Assembly: GCA_017484065.1 (NCBI GenBank)
Contig: JAFUTX010000018.1
Location: forward strand, 62,001 to 126,000
From: Bacilli bacterium
GTDB taxonomy: Bacteria; Bacillota_I; Bacilli_A; RF39; UBA660
DNA length: 64,000 nucleotides
Reading direction: 5' to 3'
The first letter of the stretch is position 1. Every line of letters starts with the position of its first letter. Of this stretch, positions 61,881-64,000 are shown one piece after another. A program made the translations under genes and the position numbers. Under the pieces are notes generated by a model, which did no database searches, had not been told where the DNA came from, and saw only the letters and a program-made list of their open reading frames with translations.

Positions 61881-62711
61881 ATGGCAATAAAGAAATACAA
61901 TCCTACCACTAATGGTAGACGTGGTATGACTACTTTAGTTAATGAAGAACTAACTACATCTACTCCTACTAAATCACTTTTACAAAAGAAAAGTAAAACT
62001 GGTGGTAGAAATAATTCTGGTAAAATGACAGTTCGTCACATTGGTGGAGGAGCTAAACAAAAATACAGAGTTATTGATTTTAAAAGAAATAAAACAGGTG
62101 TTACTGGTAAAGTTGCATCTATTGAATATGATCCAAACAGAAGTGCTAATATAGCTTTAATTAATTACCGTGATGGTGAAAAAAGATATATTATAGCTCC
62201 TAAAGGATTAAAAGTTGGAATGATTGTTGAAAGTGGAGAAAATGCTGATATCAAAGTTGGTAATGCTTTACCTCTACAAAATATTCCAGTAGGTACAGTT
62301 GTACATTGTATCGAATTAAGACCTGGTAAAGGTGCTGAAATATGTCGTAGTGCTGGAGCTAGTGCTCAAATACTTGGACGTGAAGGCAAATATGTAATGT
62401 TAAGATTACAATCAGGTGAAACAAGAAAAGTTTTAGGAACTTGTATGGCTACTGTTGGTGTAGTTGGAAACGAAGATTACGAATTAGTTAACTTAGGTAA
62501 AGCTGGACGTAAACGTCATATGGGTATTAGACCAACTAACCGTGGTAGTGTTATGAACCCTAATGACCATCCACATGGTGGTGGTGAAGGACGTGCTCCT
62601 ATCGGTAGAAAAGGACCACTTACTCCTTGGGGTAAACCAGCTCTTGGATATAAGACAAGAAATAAAAAGAAAGCTTCTAACAAATTAATTGTTAGTAGAA
62701 AGAAAAAGTAG
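61881..62711 (+). CDS. rplB: 50S ribosomal protein L2
   Basis: 276 residues. [32 protein letters not shown] and the conserved [21 protein letters not shown] near the peptidyl-transferase centre. Start behind AAGGAGTGAGAG. Confidence 0.98.
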   Translation: MAIKKYNPTTNGRRGMTTLVNEELTTSTPTKSLLQKKSKTGGRNNSGKMTVRHIGGGAKQKYRVIDFKRNKTGVTGKVASIEYDPNRSANIALINYRDGEKRYIIAPKGLKVGMIVESGENADIKVGNALPLQNIPVGTVVHCIELRPGKGAEICRSAGASAQILGREGKYVMLRLQSGETRKVLGTCMATVGVVGNEDYELVNLGKAGRKRHMGIRPTNRGSVMNPNDHPHGGGEGRAPIGRKGPLTPWGKPALGYKTRNKKKASNKLIVSRKKK

Positions 62712-62720
62712 GAGGTTAAT

Positions 62721-62984
62721 ATGGCAAGAAGTTTAAAAAAAGGTGCTTTTGTTGATGCACACTTACTTAATAAAGTTGATAAGTTAAATGCAGATAATAA
62801 AAAAGAAGTCATTAAAACTTGGTCAAGACGTTCTACAATTTACCCACAATTTGTTGGACACACAATAGCTGTTCACAATGGAAAGACTCATGTTCCTGTA
62901 TATATTACAGAAGATATGGTTGGACATAAGCTTGGAGAGTTTGTTCTAACTCGTAACTTCGGTGGACATGCAGGTCAAAAGTAG
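62721..62984 (+). CDS. rpsS: 30S ribosomal protein S19
   Basis: 87 residues. [39 protein letters not shown] and [25 protein letters not shown] precedes ATG, 9 bases after rplB. Confidence 0.97.
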   Translation: MARSLKKGAFVDAHLLNKVDKLNADNKKEVIKTWSRRSTIYPQFVGHTIAVHNGKTHVPVYITEDMVGHKLGEFVLTRNFGGHAGQK

Positions 62985-62994
62985 GAGGTAACTG

Positions 62995-63351
62995 ATGGAA
63001 GCATATGCAATACATAAAAGCGCTATGATAGCACCTCGTAAAGCTAGAATGACTATGGATTTAGTTAGAGGTAAAAAAATAGCAAATGCTCGTGCAATAC
63101 TTGAAACAACTAATACTAAGGCTAGTCGTCTTATTATGAAAGTTTTAAATAGTGCAGTAGCTAATGCTGTTAATAATAATGGTGCTAATGAAAGTGACTT
63201 ATTTATAAGTGAATGTTACATTAATCCAGGACAAGTATATAAGAGAATTAAATTTGCTAGTCGTGGTAATGTAGATAGAAGAGATAAAAGAACTAGTCAT
63301 ATATTTGTAAAAGTAAGTGACGGTAAAAATACAGTAAAGGAAGGAGCATAA
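62995..63351 (+). CDS. rplV: 50S ribosomal protein L22
   Basis: 118 residues. APRKARMTMDLVRGKKIANA, the tunnel loop and the C-terminal KRIKFASRGNVDRRDKRTSHI. AGGAGGT precedes ATG. Confidence 0.97.
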   Translation: MEAYAIHKSAMIAPRKARMTMDLVRGKKIANARAILETTNTKASRLIMKVLNSAVANAVNNNGANESDLFISECYINPGQVYKRIKFASRGNVDRRDKRTSHIFVKVSDGKNTVKEGA

Positions 63352-63354
63352 CGA

Positions 63355-64000
63355 ATGGGACAAAAGGTTAATCCAATAGGTTTTAGACTTGGAATAAATA
63401 AAGATTGGCAATCAAAATGGTATGCTGAAGATAGCGACTATGTTGAAAAATTAAATAAAGATCTTAAGATTCGTGATTTCTTAGCAAAGAATTTAAAAGA
63501 TGCTGGAATTGCTTCTGTTCTTATTGAAAGAAAAAAAGATAGATGTGATATTACAATCGAAACTGCTAAACCAGGTGTAATTATTGGTCGTGGTGGAGAA
63601 GACATCGAAAAATTAAGAAAAAAAGTTAGTAAATTAGTTAATGAAGACGTATTTATCAATATTGTTGAAGTTAAAAATCCTGATTTAAATGCTCAATTAG
63701 TAGCTGATCAAATTGCTTCACAAATTGAAAATCGTGCTCCATTTAGATCTGCTCAAAAGAGAGCTATTAGAAATACAATGAAAGCTGGAGCTAAAGGTAT
63801 TAAGACTAGCGTTTCAGGTAGACTTGGTGGTGCTGAAATGGCAAGAACTGAAGGATATACTGAAGGTACAGTTCCTCTACATACTTTAAGAGCTGACGTT
63901 GATTATGCTACTAGTGAAGCAGATACAACTTATGGAAAAATTGGTGTTAAGGTTTGGATTTATAAATCTGAAATTCTTCCTGCAAAGAAAAACATGAAGG
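63355..64000 (+). CDS. rpsC: 30S ribosomal protein S3, 3' end outside window
   Basis: The frame runs past the window end; about 215 codons are visible. [18 protein letters not shown], the KH motif [18 protein letters not shown] (~75-92) and [37 protein letters not shown] are diagnostic. AAGGAGC precedes ATG, 4 bases after the rplV stop. Confidence 0.97.
   Translation, partial: MGQKVNPIGFRLGINKDWQSKWYAEDSDYVEKLNKDLKIRDFLAKNLKDAGIASVLIERKKDRCDITIETAKPGVIIGRGGEDIEKLRKKVSKLVNEDVFINIVEVKNPDLNAQLVADQIASQIENRAPFRSAQKRAIRNTMKAGAKGIKTSVSGRLGGAEMARTEGYTEGTVPLHTLRADVDYATSEADTTYGKIGVKVWIYKSEILPAKKNMK

Noticed and set aside
1-64000. Mycoplasma-type genetic code (UGA as Trp)
   Set aside because: Several conserved genes end at TGA at the expected length and Trp is encoded by TGG.
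1-64000. CRISPR arrays, transposases, rRNA or tRNA genes
   Set aside because: No regularly spaced repeats, no transposase or integrase reading frames and no tRNA-like cloverleaf or rRNA sequence were seen.

Overview
This window is AT-rich DNA (under about 30% G+C by eye) from a low-GC Gram-positive, spore-forming Bacillota. UGA is used as a normal stop codon (for example cysE and yabG), so this is not a mycoplasma-type code. The gene order matches the origin-proximal part of Bacillus-type genomes: metG-tatD-3D protein-ksgA, then yabG-veg-spoVG, yabP-yabQ-divIC, truA, rplM-rpsI, cwlD, parA-parB-mscS-DUF951-ychF, and the S10 ribosomal operon. Sporulation genes (yabG, spoVG, yabP, yabQ, cwlD, spoIID, spoIIQ, gerQ) point to an endospore former. 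Small reduced gene sets and GGTGAT-type ribosome binding sites with GTG or TTG starts suggest an uncultured gut-type Bacilli or Erysipelotrichia-like lineage; the taxon is inference.

Layout. 1-4500: metG end, tatD, 3D-domain protein, ksgA, then an attenuator-like leader and a bifunctional-type (p)ppGpp enzyme whose synthetase half looks degenerate. 4598-8653: two beta-rich proteins of unknown function, yabG, veg, spoVG, yabP, yabQ, divIC, truA. 8695-14933: herA-type ATPase, rplM-rpsI, a CDF metal exporter with a natural seven-His tail, cysE, an unknown gene, cwlD. 14930-23654: zinc phospholipase C-like protein, Abi_2/HEPN protein, htrA, small regulators and membrane proteins, rpiB, DUF1146, spoIID, a spoIIQ homologue, an ABC exporter. 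23684-29713: an unknown gene, parAB, mscS, DUF951, an AbgT-type transporter, ychF.

29767-34038 is the most unusual part. A single gene for a roughly 1423-residue protein (helical repeats, an unrecognised middle domain, and a C-terminal nucleotidyltransferase resembling archaeal CCA-adding enzymes) sits directly after ychF and is bounded by a perfect 36-bp direct repeat. The repeat carries the last codons and terminator of ychF. This looks like an insertion that rebuilds the 3' end of its target gene.

34104-48696: surface protein, typA, lgt, gltX, cysS, a broken yafQ toxin gene, two FAD-dependent dehydrogenases, a LemA-like protein, an MBL-fold hydrolase, gerQ, ftsE without ftsX, whiA, clpP. 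48904-56831: TGS-uridine-kinase fusion, gap, a truncated DUF1016 gene behind two tiny ORFs, uvrA, a membrane protein, an XRE regulator. 56956-59606: three tandem paralogous membrane-anchored proteins that share promoter, leader and anchor but have divergent outer domains. 59660-64000: structured leader and S10 operon (rpsJ, rplC, rplD, rplW, rplB, rpsS, rplV, partial rpsC).

No rRNA, tRNA, CRISPR array or transposase was seen. No gene-free stretch exceeds 300 bases. Start codons were chosen by the position of the ribosome binding site (often AGGTGAT in this genome), so several differ from the longest reading frame.
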